A DNA stretch of 36,494 nt, taken from JAGNZR01 sp051648365. Its GTDB lineage: Bacteria; Fusobacteriota; Fusobacteriia; Fusobacteriales; Fusobacteriaceae. Position numbers and translations under genes: made by a program. Every line of letters begins with the position of its first letter. Within the stretch, counting starts at the first letter, position 1. The stretch spans positions 1 to 36,494 of the forward strand of contig JBOFEZ010000054.1 in NCBI GenBank assembly GCA_051648365.1, written 5' to 3'. Below are positions 7,698-14,884 of the stretch, piece after piece. The notes beneath the pieces were generated by a model. That model saw nothing but the letters and a program-made list of their open reading frames with translations, was not told where the DNA came from and did not search any database.

Positions 7698-8231
7698 ATG
7701 TCAAGAGTAGGAAATAAAGTTATTAATGTGCCTGCTGGTGTCGAAATTACAGTTAACGGAAATATCGTAACTGTAAAAGGACCAAAAGGTGCTTTAACAA
7801 GAGAGTTCTCTAATGAACTTACAATCAAAGTTGAAAACGGTATACTTACAGTTGAGAGACCTAACGATCTTCAAGCTATAAGAACTATACACGGAACAAC
7901 AAGAGCATTAATAAACAACATGGTAATAGGAGTTTCTACTGGATTCAGAAAAACTCTTAACCTTGTTGGAGTTGGATATAGAGCAGCTGAGAAAAATAAC
8001 GGACTTGAGATGGCTTTAGGTTATTCTCACCCAGTTATAATCGATGCAGTTCCAGAAATCAAAATGACAGTTGAGAAGAATACAACTATCCATATCGATG
8101 GAATCGAGAAGGAAGTTGTAGGACAAATAGCTGCAAACATTAGATCTAAGAGACCTCCAGAGCCTTACAAAGGTAAAGGAGTTAAGTATTCTGACGAAGT
8201 TGTTAGAAGAAAAGAAGGTAAAAAATCGTAA
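7698..8231 (+). CDS. rplF: 50S ribosomal protein L6
   Basis: L6 (177 aa) has two repeated alpha/beta domains near the factor-binding site. It begins MSRVGNKVINVPAGVEI and ends with the C-terminal signature RPPEPYKGKGVKY. I choose ATG 7698, 10 nt after GGGAGGT (7681-7687). An in-frame GTG at 7686 is part of that ribosome-binding site and would add four non-conserved residues. Confidence 0.97.
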   Translation: MSRVGNKVINVPAGVEITVNGNIVTVKGPKGALTREFSNELTIKVENGILTVERPNDLQAIRTIHGTTRALINNMVIGVSTGFRKTLNLVGVGYRAAEKNNGLEMALGYSHPVIIDAVPEIKMTVEKNTTIHIDGIEKEVVGQIAANIRSKRPPEPYKGKGVKYSDEVVRRKEGKKS

Positions 8232-8259
8232 GGTAGCTTAACCAAAGGAGGTAAGGAAG

Positions 8260-8628
8260 TTGTTTAAGAAGGTAGACAGACAGGCAGTAAGAAAAGCCAA
8301 GCAAAAAGCAATCAGAGCAAAAATATCTGGTTCAGCTGAAAGACCAAGGCTTTCTGTATATAAATCAAACAACAATATCTTTGCTCAATTAATCGATGAT
8401 GTAAATGGAGTTACTTTAGCTTCAGCTTCAACTATCGATAAAGAGTTAAAAGGGAATGTAACGCACGGTGGAAACATGGATTCTGCTAAATTAGTAGGAA
8501 AAGCAATAGCTGAAAGAGCAGTTGCTAAAAATATATTATCTGTTGTATTCGACAGATCTGGAAATAAATATACAGGAAGAGTAGCTGCTCTAGCAGATGC
8601 TGCGAGAGAAGCAGGACTTAAGTTCTAA
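8260..8628 (+). CDS. rplR: 50S ribosomal protein L18
   Basis: L18 (122 aa) carries 5S rRNA with L5. It has RPRLSVYKSNNNIFAQLIDD near residues 28-47 and the C-terminal FDRSGNKYTGRVAALADAAREAGL. The start is TTG at 8260 with AAAGGAGGT eight bases upstream; the following residues FKKVDRQAVRKAK fit the family beginning. Confidence 0.97.
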   Translation: MFKKVDRQAVRKAKQKAIRAKISGSAERPRLSVYKSNNNIFAQLIDDVNGVTLASASTIDKELKGNVTHGGNMDSAKLVGKAIAERAVAKNILSVVFDRSGNKYTGRVAALADAAREAGLKF

Positions 8629-8654
8629 TTCTTGTTAAGAGAGGAGGATTTAAC

Positions 8655-9158
8655 TTGTCAAAGTTTGTTAATAAAGAAGATAACCAATTTCAAGAGAAAT
8701 TAATAAAAATCTCTAGAGTTTCTAAAACAACTAAAGGAGGAAGAACAATATCTTTCTCAGTTTTAGCGGCTGTAGGAGACGGTGAAGGAAAGATAGGTTT
8801 AGGATTAGGAAAAGCTAACGGTGTACCTGATGCAATCAGAAAAGCAATAGCTGCTGCTAAGAAAAACCTTGTAGAAGTTTCTTTAAAAGGAACTACTATA
8901 CCTCACGAAATAATTGGTAAGTCTGGAGCTACATCTGTATGGATGGCACCAGCTTACGAAGGAACTGGAGTAATCGCCGGTTCTGCTGCAAGAGAAATTT
9001 TAGAGCTTGTTGGAGTTCACAACATTCTTACTAAAATCAAAGGTTCTAGAAACAAGCACAACGTGGCTAGAGCAACAATCGACGGATTAAGAACTCTTAG
9101 AACTGCTGAACAAGTAGCTAAATTAAGAGGAAAAGAAGTTAAAGATATTTTAAGCTAG
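8655..9158 (+). CDS. rpsE: 30S ribosomal protein S5
   Basis: S5 (167 aa) controls decoding fidelity and unwinds mRNA at the entry tunnel. The double-stranded RNA-binding-like domain has KISRVSKTTKGGRTISFSVL near residues 18-37 and GLGKANGVPDAIRKA; the C-terminal half carries GVHNILTKIKGSRNKHNV. The start is TTG at 8655 with GAGGAGG upstream. The rpmD RBS (AGGAGGT) begins within its stop region. Confidence 0.98.
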   Translation: MSKFVNKEDNQFQEKLIKISRVSKTTKGGRTISFSVLAAVGDGEGKIGLGLGKANGVPDAIRKAIAAAKKNLVEVSLKGTTIPHEIIGKSGATSVWMAPAYEGTGVIAGSAAREILELVGVHNILTKIKGSRNKHNVARATIDGLRTLRTAEQVAKLRGKEVKDILS

Positions 9159-9171
9159 GAGGTAAACGTAT

Positions 9172-9354
9172 ATGTCAAAGGTTAGAATTGAGCTTGTTAA
9201 GAGCATGATCGGTAGAAAACCTAACCATATCGCAACTTGTAAATCTATGGGATTAAACAAGGTTAACGATGTGGCAGAGCATACTGTAACTCCTGAATTA
9301 AAAGGAAAGATTGCTCTAGTGTCTTACTTACTAAAAGTTGAGGAGGTGCAATAA
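9172..9354 (+). CDS. rpmD: 50S ribosomal protein L30
   Basis: L30 (60 aa) is a small surface protein of the 50S subunit. Its signature is RIELVKSMIGRKPNHIATCK and GLNKVNDVAEHTVTPELKG. It is the short bacterial form. ATG with AGGAGGT upstream; the RBS of rplO (AGGAGGT 9341-9347) is embedded in its last codons. Confidence 0.96.
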   Translation: MSKVRIELVKSMIGRKPNHIATCKSMGLNKVNDVAEHTVTPELKGKIALVSYLLKVEEVQ

Positions 9355-9358
9355 TCAT

Positions 9359-9838
9359 ATGAAACTAAATGAATTAAAACCTTCTGTACCTAAGAAAGCT
9401 AGAAAGAGAGTTGGAAGAGGAGAATCTTCTGGACTTGGAAAAACTGCTGGAAAAGGAAGTAATGGACAAAATTCAAGATCAGGTGGAGGAGTAAAACCTT
9501 ATTTCGAGGGTGGACAGATGCCTATCTATAGAAGAGTACCTAAGAGAGGATTCTCTAACGCTGTATTCAAGAAAGAGTACGCAGTAGTGAACCTTGATGT
9601 ACTTAACAGATTCGAAGAGGGAACTGAAGTAACTCCAGAGCTATTAATGGCAGCTGGATTTGTAAAGAAACTTCTTGATGGAATCAAAATATTAGCTAAC
9701 GGATCTCTAGACAAGAAGATCTCTGTAAAAGCTCACAAAGTTTCTGAAGCTGCGAAAGCTGCTATAGAAGCTAAAGGTGGAGTTGTAGAGATTATCGAAG
9801 TTAGAACATTCGCTGATATCGCAGGAAACAACAAGTAA
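9359..9838 (+). CDS. rplO: 50S ribosomal protein L15
   Basis: L15 (159 aa) is a late-assembling 50S protein with a long glycine-rich N-terminal extension. MKLNELKPSVPKKARKRVGR and the run GLGKTAGKGSNGQNSRSGG are typical. I start at ATG 9359, 4 nt after the rpmD stop and 12 nt past AGGAGGT. A longer in-frame start at 9338 lies within rpmD and upstream of the ribosome-binding site. Confidence 0.97.
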   Translation: MKLNELKPSVPKKARKRVGRGESSGLGKTAGKGSNGQNSRSGGGVKPYFEGGQMPIYRRVPKRGFSNAVFKKEYAVVNLDVLNRFEEGTEVTPELLMAAGFVKKLLDGIKILANGSLDKKISVKAHKVSEAAKAAIEAKGGVVEIIEVRTFADIAGNNK

Positions 9839-9870
9839 TATTTAAAAATCTCTAATGTGAGGTGGACAGA

Positions 9871-11151
9871 TTGGCTTTAATGGATACTGGAATCAGTAAA
9901 CTTAAGAGTATAATGAAAGTTCCTGAACTGAGAGAGAGAATAATATTTACTTTATTGATGTTCTTAGTCGCTAGGGTTGGTGCTCATATACCAGCTCCTG
10001 GCGTGGACATCGATAGACTTTCACAGATGACACAACAGAGTGATTTATTGGGTTATATCAATATGTTCTCTGGAGGAGCATTTGCGAGAGTTTCTATATT
10101 TGCATTGGGGATTGTTCCATACATCAATGCGTCAATCGTATTCAGTTTATTAGGAAGTATAATTCCTAAGCTTGAAGAGATGAGAAAAGAGGGGGAGGGA
10201 TCTCGTAACAAGATCACTCAATGGACAAGATATCTTACTATTGCGATAGCAATAGTTCAAGGACTAGGAATTTGTACATGGCTGCAATCTGCAGGCTTGG
10301 TAACAACTCCTGGTTTCATGTTTTTCCTAACTACAATCACGACGCTTACAGCTGGAACGGTATTCTTAATGTGGATAGGAGAGCAGATATCTCTTAAGGG
10401 TCTAGGAAATGGAGTATCTCTTATAATATTTTTAAATATTATCTCTAGAATTCCCGCTGACATAGTTCAAACTATGCAGAGTATGAAAGGAAGTAAATTC
10501 CTTATACCTCTATTTGTAGTTGTTGCTCTTGCAGCAGTTGCAGTTACAGCAGGAATAGTAATCTTCCAACTGGGACAGAGAAAAATCCCTGTTCATTATG
10601 TAGGAAGAGGATTTGGAGGGAAATCTGGAATGGGTCAGAACTCATATATACCACTAAAGCTTAACAGTGCAGGTGTAATGCCTGTTATTTTTGCATCTGT
10701 GGTAATGATGATTCCAACAGTGGCTATCAATGCCTTACCTTCGGGGATGGAAGTAAAAGTTCTTCTTGGAAGAATGTTTGCACAAAATCATCCTGTTTAT
10801 ATGGCACTTTATGCAGCTGTCATAATATTTTTCTCTTTTTTTTATACATCTATTATTTTCGATCCTGATAAAGTTGCTGATAACTTGAAACAGGGTGCAG
10901 GAACAATACCTGGTATAAGACCTGGAGAAGAAACAGCAGAGTATCTTGAAGGGGTAGTTACAAGAATCACTTGGGGAGGAGCATTCTTCCTTGCAGGGAT
11001 CTGTATACTTCCAATGGCAATATTCAATGCCTTAGGTCTTCCTGAATTTTTCGGGGGAACAGGTATGATTATCGTAATTGGAGTAGCTATTGATACTATT
11101 CAGCAGATAGATGCCCATTTAGTGGTAAAAGAATATAAAGGGTTTATTTAA
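9871..11151 (+). CDS. secY: Protein translocase subunit SecY
   Basis: SecY (426 aa) is the channel of the Sec translocon in the inner membrane, with ten predicted membrane spans. The plug and first helices are recognisable (RIIFTLLMFLVARVGAHIPAPG), as is the cytoplasmic loop GQRKIPVHYVGR and the C-terminal VKEYKGFI. I choose TTG 9871 (LALMDTGISKLKS), six bases after GAGGTG; the alternative GTG 9862 is inside that ribosome-binding site and ATG 9880 is rather far from it. A terminator follows at once, so secY closes the spc transcript. Confidence 0.95.
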   Translation: MALMDTGISKLKSIMKVPELRERIIFTLLMFLVARVGAHIPAPGVDIDRLSQMTQQSDLLGYINMFSGGAFARVSIFALGIVPYINASIVFSLLGSIIPKLEEMRKEGEGSRNKITQWTRYLTIAIAIVQGLGICTWLQSAGLVTTPGFMFFLTTITTLTAGTVFLMWIGEQISLKGLGNGVSLIIFLNIISRIPADIVQTMQSMKGSKFLIPLFVVVALAAVAVTAGIVIFQLGQRKIPVHYVGRGFGGKSGMGQNSYIPLKLNSAGVMPVIFASVVMMIPTVAINALPSGMEVKVLLGRMFAQNHPVYMALYAAVIIFFSFFYTSIIFDPDKVADNLKQGAGTIPGIRPGEETAEYLEGVVTRITWGGAFFLAGICILPMAIFNALGLPEFFGGTGMIIVIGVAIDTIQQIDAHLVVKEYKGFI

Positions 11152-11162
11152 AAATAGAATTT

Positions 11163-11195
11163 AGTGGGGGATTAATAGTCCCTCATTTTTTTTTT
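11163..11195 (+). terminator. Rho-independent terminator after secY
   Basis: A stem pairs 11163-11171 (AGTGGGGGA) with 11179-11187 (two G-U pairs) around a 7-nt loop and runs into a T-run to 11195. It separates the S10-spc transcript from adk-map. Confidence 0.85.
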
Positions 11196-11234
11196 AAAAA
11201 TTTAAAATTCCGTGATTTTTAAGATAAAATATAG

Positions 11235-11240
11235 TATAAT
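11235..11240 (+). promoter_or_regulatory. Candidate -10 box upstream of adk
   Basis: A perfect TATAAT lies 55 nt before the adk start and 40 nt past the secY terminator. The -35 region is poor (GTGATT at 11212-11217, 17-bp spacing). A second TATAAT is at 11257-11262. A promoter is needed here because of the terminator, but which box is used is uncertain. Confidence 0.45.
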
Positions 11241-11294
11241 TATCATGTATATGCTATATAATAAAATTTATTTTGAAAAAGGGAGAATGATGAT

Positions 11295-11936
11295 ATGAAT
11301 ATTATGTTATTCGGAGCACCTGGTGCTGGAAAAGGAACTCAGGCTAAACCTGTTATGGATAGATATGGGATTCCTCAAATCTCTACTGGAGATATTTTAA
11401 GAGCTGCTATAAAATCTGGAACTGCAATGGGTCTAGAAGCTAAAAAATTTATGGATGAGGGAAAACTTGTTCCAGATACTACGATTATCGGGATAATAAA
11501 GGATAGAATAGCTGAAGCAGATTGCAAAAAAGGATTTATCCTGGATGGATTTCCAAGAACTATACCTCAAGCTGAGGCTCTAGAGGCTATAATGAAAGAA
11601 CTTGGAATAAAACTTGATAAAGTTATATCTCTAAATGTACCTGATAGTGCTATTGTTGAAAGAATCACAGGAAGAAAAAATTGTCCAGCTTGTGGAGCAT
11701 CTTTCCACGTGAAATTCAATCCTCCGAAAGTTGAAGGAGTTTGCGATTATTGTGGTGGAGAACTTATTACAAGAAAAGACGATACAGAAGAAACTGTAGT
11801 AACAAGACTTAAAAGTTATCATGAGCAAACAGCACCTTTATTCCACTTTTACAAAGAGCGTGGAGTTATGGCGGAAGTTGATGGAATGAAGCCTTTAGAT
11901 GAAGTTACTGCCGAAATCTTCAAGATATTAGGTTAA
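11295..11936 (+). CDS. adk: Adenylate kinase, long zinc-lid form
   Basis: Adenylate kinase (213 aa) interconverts ATP and AMP with two ADP in the cytosol. The P-loop GAPGAGKGT is at residues 7-15, the AMP-binding region STGDILRAA near 30-38 and DGFPRT at 84-89. The lid carries four cysteines (130, 133, 150, 153) as two CxxC pairs, the structural zinc site of the Gram-positive type. It is placed between secY and map as in Firmicutes. ATG 11295 follows GGGAGA. Confidence 0.98.
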   Translation: MNIMLFGAPGAGKGTQAKPVMDRYGIPQISTGDILRAAIKSGTAMGLEAKKFMDEGKLVPDTTIIGIIKDRIAEADCKKGFILDGFPRTIPQAEALEAIMKELGIKLDKVISLNVPDSAIVERITGRKNCPACGASFHVKFNPPKVEGVCDYCGGELITRKDDTEETVVTRLKSYHEQTAPLFHFYKERGVMAEVDGMKPLDEVTAEIFKILG

Positions 11937-11949
11937 CTAGGAAGAGACT

Positions 11950-12717
11950 ATGATGATAAAAAAAACTTTAGATGAGATAAAAGAGATAAAAAAAGCCAAT
12001 CAGATAATAGCTAGGCTTTTTGCAGAGATATTGCCACCTTATATAAAACCTGGAATTTCTACTATGGAATTAAATAGGATAATAGAGGAATATGTTCGTA
12101 GTCAAGGAGCTATTCCAGCTACAATAGGAGTAGGGGGACCGGTTAATCCATATCCCGCAGGCTCATGTATTTCTGTCAATGAAGCAGTAATTCATGGAGT
12201 ACCAAAAGCTAATATAATTCTGAAAGATGGAGATATTGTCAGTATAGATGTTGTAACAAATCTTAACGGTTATTTTGGAGACTCAGCTAAAACTTTTCCA
12301 GTGGGAAAAATAGATGAAGAGAGCCAAAAACTTATAGATGTAACAGAAAAAGCTTTGGAAATAGGAATAGCACATGCAACAGCGGGAACTAGACTCGGAG
12401 ATTTGGGAAATGCTATTCAAACCTATGTAGAGAGTCAAGGTTTTAATGTGGTCCGTGATTTCTCTGGACACGGGGTAGGAAAAGCTATGCATGAAGATCC
12501 ATGCGTTCCAAATTTTGGAAGAAAAGGTAGAGGAATAAAACTGGAAGACGGTATGGTTATTGCCATAGAACCAATGATAAATGTTGGTTCGTATAAAGTG
12601 GCCCTTCTCTCAGATGGTTGGACAGTGGTAACTAAAGACGGAAAAAAATCTGCCCACTGTGAACACTCGGTAGCCATAGTAGATGGAAAGCCTATGGTAT
12701 TGAGTATTTTAGACTAA
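11950..12717 (+). CDS. map: Methionine aminopeptidase, type I
   Basis: This cytosolic metallo-enzyme (255 aa) removes the initiator Met. The five metal ligands of type Ia enzymes are present as D100, D111, H174, E207 and E238, with the substrate-binding His at H82 (VIHGVPK); surrounding motifs are DSAKTFPVG, SGHGVGKAMHEDP and AIEPM. There is no N-terminal zinc-finger extension. The start could be ATG 11950 or the adjacent ATG 11953. It follows adk by 13 nt in a two-gene unit; length is typical. Confidence 0.97.
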   Translation: MMIKKTLDEIKEIKKANQIIARLFAEILPPYIKPGISTMELNRIIEEYVRSQGAIPATIGVGGPVNPYPAGSCISVNEAVIHGVPKANIILKDGDIVSIDVVTNLNGYFGDSAKTFPVGKIDEESQKLIDVTEKALEIGIAHATAGTRLGDLGNAIQTYVESQGFNVVRDFSGHGVGKAMHEDPCVPNFGRKGRGIKLEDGMVIAIEPMINVGSYKVALLSDGWTVVTKDGKKSAHCEHSVAIVDGKPMVLSILD

Positions 12718-12754
12718 GGAAAGTAAAATTTAAAACAATAAAAAAGAATAAAAA

Positions 12755-12776
12755 AAATTGAAATAATTTTCAATTT
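12755..12776 (+). repeat. AT-rich perfect palindrome upstream of the infA promoter
   Basis: AAATTGAAA (12755-12763) pairs perfectly with TTTCAATTT (12768-12776) around a 4-nt loop. It ends 5 nt before the -35 box. No T-run follows, so it is a poor terminator for map on the + strand. It resembles in kind the palindrome over the rpsJ promoter (263-281). Confidence 0.55.
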
Positions 12777-12781
12777 CATAC

Positions 12782-12810
12782 TAGACATTTTATGTTTTAG
12801 ATGCTATAAT
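12782..12810 (+). promoter_or_regulatory. Strong promoter of the infA-rpmJ-alpha operon
   Basis: TAGACA (12782-12787), a 17-bp spacer and a perfect TATAAT (12805-12810) with an extended TGC just upstream. Expected start near 12817. It would drive infA and the following ribosomal genes independently of adk-map. Confidence 0.85.
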
Positions 12811-12842
12811 AATCCGTAGTCCTGTTGATAGGAGGTAATGCA

Positions 12843-13061
12843 ATGTCAAAAAAGGATGTTATTGAGCTAGAAGGAACGATTCTTGAGGCTCTACCGAACG
12901 CAATGTTCATGATAGAGTTAGAGAACGGACACAAAATTTTAGGTCACATTTCAGGTAAGATGAGAATGAACTACATTAAAATCTTGGCTGGAGACACGGT
13001 AACGGTACAAATCTCACCTTACGATTTATCGAGAGGGAGAATAGTATACAGAAAAAAATAA
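12843..13061 (+). CDS. infA: Translation initiation factor IF-1
   Basis: IF-1 (72 aa) is an OB-fold protein that blocks the 30S A site during initiation. SKKDVIELEGTILEALPNAMF, then GHISGKMRMNYIKILAGD and LSRGRIVYRKK are family hallmarks. The ATG at 12843 lies after GGAGGT (12831-12836). A longer frame starting at 12825 would begin before the ribosome-binding site and is rejected. It is first in the transcript from the strong promoter at 12782-12810. Confidence 0.98.
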   Translation: MSKKDVIELEGTILEALPNAMFMIELENGHKILGHISGKMRMNYIKILAGDTVTVQISPYDLSRGRIVYRKK

Positions 13062-13091
13062 TTTATAACTTTGTTTCACGGAGGAGGCATC

Positions 13092-13205
13092 ATGAAAGTT
13101 AGAGTATCCATCAAACAAATCTGTGACAAGTGCAAAATTATCAAAAGACATGGAAAGATCAGAGTAATCTGTGAAAACCCAAAGCATAAGCAAGTGCAAG
13201 GATAG
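13092..13205 (+). CDS. rpmJ: 50S ribosomal protein L36, zinc form
   Basis: A 37-codon frame read directly from the DNA encodes L36, the smallest 50S protein. It begins MKVRVSIKQICDKCK and ends NPKHKQVQG. The zinc ligands Cys11, Cys14, Cys27 and His32 are all present, so this is the zinc-binding type, in contrast to the zinc-free S14 and S4 in the same cluster. GAGGAGG at 13081-13087 precedes the ATG. A 200-nt gap to rpsM follows. Confidence 0.97.
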   Translation: MKVRVSIKQICDKCKIIKRHGKIRVICENPKHKQVQG

Positions 13206-13212
13206 TTTTGTA

Positions 13213-13365
13213 GCACAGAGCAAGGTGTGCAACACAAAGGCAACACTAGTTGTGTTTATATGAAAGAGATGACATGTGAACACTGTAAAGATATGTTGGA
13301 GCTGTAGAGCCCGACCTGTTTGGCAGGCATATCGACGAAAGTATTAAGTCGGTTAATATATCGAC
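13213..13365 (+). promoter_or_regulatory. Candidate structured leader upstream of rpsM
   Basis: The 200-nt rpmJ-rpsM gap contains GCACA (13213-13217) with TGTGC (13226-13230); AACACAA (13231-13237) with TTGTGTT (13250-13256); and CCTG (13315-13318) with CAGG (13324-13327). The GTCGG at 13348-13352 can pair with CCGAC at 13311-13315, and its GTCG with CGAC at 13333-13336 or 13362-13365. These last options are mutually exclusive, which suggests a switch or pseudoknot. A promoter-like TTGGCA (13320-13325), 16 bp, TATTAA (13342-13347) overlaps. In E. coli, S4 represses this operon through a pseudoknot before rpsM; a parallel role here is inference. Confidence 0.5.
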
Positions 13366-13405
13366 AAAATAAACCTTAAAAATTTTTGGAAGAGGAGGAA
13401 GTAAT

Positions 13406-13762
13406 TTGGCTAGAATAGCAGGAGTAGATATCCCAAGAAACAAAAGAGTTGAGATATCATTAACTTACATTTTCGGAATTGGAAGACCATCTGCACAAAA
13501 AATATTAACAGAAGCTGGGATTAACTTTGATACAAGAGTAAAAGATCTTACTGAAGAGGAAATAAACAAGATCAGAGCTGTTGTGGAAGGTGTTAAGGTA
13601 GAAGGAGATTTAAGAAAAGACATCAGACTTTCTATCAAGAGACTAATGGACATCAAGTGTTATAGAGGATTAAGACACAAGATGAACTTACCAGTAAGAG
13701 GACAAAAATCTAAGACTAACGCTAGAACGAGAAAAGGTCCTAAGAAACCTATCAAAAGATAA
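13406..13762 (+). CDS. rpsM: 30S ribosomal protein S13
   Basis: S13 (118 aa) bridges the 30S head with L5 and contacts P-site tRNA. ARIAGVDIPRNKRVEISLTYI-like start, IKCYRGLRHKMNLPVRGQK and TNARTRKGPKK are the standard elements. The start is TTG at 13406, with GAGGAGGAA upstream; the N-terminus would be incomplete otherwise. It follows the structured gap and leads rpsK, rpsD, rpoA and rplQ. Confidence 0.98.
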   Translation: MARIAGVDIPRNKRVEISLTYIFGIGRPSAQKILTEAGINFDTRVKDLTEEEINKIRAVVEGVKVEGDLRKDIRLSIKRLMDIKCYRGLRHKMNLPVRGQKSKTNARTRKGPKKPIKR

Positions 13763-13807
13763 TCGGAAGATAGGAAAAGTTAAAATATAAGTGAGGAGGT
13801 ACTTAAG

Positions 13808-14197
13808 TTGGCTAAGAAAAAAGTAGCAAAAGTAAAAAAGAAACTAAAAAATATTCCAGTAGGAATAGCTCATATACACTCAAACTTTAACAACACTATA
13901 GTTGCTATAACTGATACAGAAGGTAAAGTTATAATCTGGAAATCAGGAGGAACTTCTGGTTTCAAGGGAACTAAGAAAGGTACTCCGTTCGCTGCACAGA
14001 TCGCTGCTGAACAAGCTGCGCACATTGCAATGGAAAACGGAATGAAAAAAGTTGAAGTTAAAGTTAAAGGTCCAGGATCAGGAAGAGAAGCTTGTATCAG
14101 ATCATTACAAGCAGCAGGATTAGAGGTTACTAAAATCTCTGATGTTACTCCAGTTCCACACAATGGATGTAGACCACCTAAGAGAAGAAGAGTATAA
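13808..14197 (+). CDS. rpsK: 30S ribosomal protein S11
   Basis: S11 (129 aa) forms part of the 30S platform and the E site. GIAHIHSNFNNTIVAITD, then FKGTKKGTPFAAQ and the C-terminal TPVPHNGCRPPKRRRV are diagnostic. The start is TTG at 13808 with GAGGAGGT eight bases upstream. A compact GC-rich hairpin begins immediately after its stop codon. Confidence 0.98.
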   Translation: MAKKKVAKVKKKLKNIPVGIAHIHSNFNNTIVAITDTEGKVIIWKSGGTSGFKGTKKGTPFAAQIAAEQAAHIAMENGMKKVEVKVKGPGSGREACIRSLQAAGLEVTKISDVTPVPHNGCRPPKRRRV

Positions 14198-14219
14198 TCA
14201 AACCCCAAGTGGGGATTGA
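14198..14219 (+). promoter_or_regulatory. Hairpin between rpsK and rpsD
   Basis: TCAA (14198-14201), an A-A mismatch and CCCC (14203-14206) pair with GGGG (14211-14214) and TTGA (14216-14219) around an AAGT loop. It starts on the base after the rpsK stop and is not followed by T residues, so it is not a terminator. It may be a processing, stabilising or protein-binding site upstream of rpsD. Confidence 0.55.
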
Positions 14220-14271
14220 ACTCGGTGAGTATCTTATTTTAAAATTCAATACGAAGGAGGAATAATCATAA

Positions 14272-14859
14272 ATGGCAAGAAATAGACAGCCTGTATTAAA
14301 GAAATGTAGAGCACTAGGAATTGAGCCGATAGTTTTAGGAGTTAACAAAACTTCAAACAGAGGACCAAGAGCAAATGCTAACAAAAAACCTACAGAGTAC
14401 GCGATACAATTAAGAGAAAAGCAAAAAGCAAAATTCATATATAACGTAATGGAAAAGCAATTCAGAAAGCTTTATGAGGAAGCAACTAGAAAGGATGGAG
14501 TAACAGGTCTTAACCTTATCCAATACCTTGAGAGAAGACTGGAGAACGTTGTTTACAGACTTGGATTCGCAAAAACAAGAAGACAAGCTAGACAAATTAC
14601 TTCTCACGGTCACGTTGCAGTAAATGGAAGAAGAGTAAACATAGCTTCTTACAGAGTAAAAGCTGGAGATGTAGTATCTGTTATAGAGAACTCAAAGAAC
14701 ATCGATATAATCAAAACTGCAGTTGAGGAGTCAAACGTACCAGCATGGTTAGAGCTTGACAGAGCAGCTTTCTCAGGAAAAGTTGTTCAGAATCCAACTA
14801 AAGATGATATAGACTTCGATTTAAACGAAGCGCTAATCGTTGAATTCTACTCTAGATAA
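14272..14859 (+). CDS. rpsD: 30S ribosomal protein S4
   Basis: S4 (195 aa) nucleates 30S assembly and represses its own operon in E. coli and, in Bacillus, its own gene. The S4 RNA-binding domain spans about residues 87-150 (RLENVVYRLGFAKTRRQARQ and HGHVAVNGRRVNI). Only one Cys (residue 12) is present, so it is the zinc-free form. Unlike Bacillus, where rpsD stands alone, it sits in the alpha operon. ATG 14272 with AAGGAGGA upstream. Confidence 0.98.
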   Translation: MARNRQPVLKKCRALGIEPIVLGVNKTSNRGPRANANKKPTEYAIQLREKQKAKFIYNVMEKQFRKLYEEATRKDGVTGLNLIQYLERRLENVVYRLGFAKTRRQARQITSHGHVAVNGRRVNIASYRVKAGDVVSVIENSKNIDIIKTAVEESNVPAWLELDRAAFSGKVVQNPTKDDIDFDLNEALIVEFYSR

Positions 14860-14884
14860 TAACCTATTGATAGGAGTTGATTAG

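Noticed and set aside
13260..13307. 15-codon ORF with a CEHC motif in the rpmJ-rpsM gap
   Set aside because: No ribosome-binding site precedes it and it lies in a structured leader; more likely chance.
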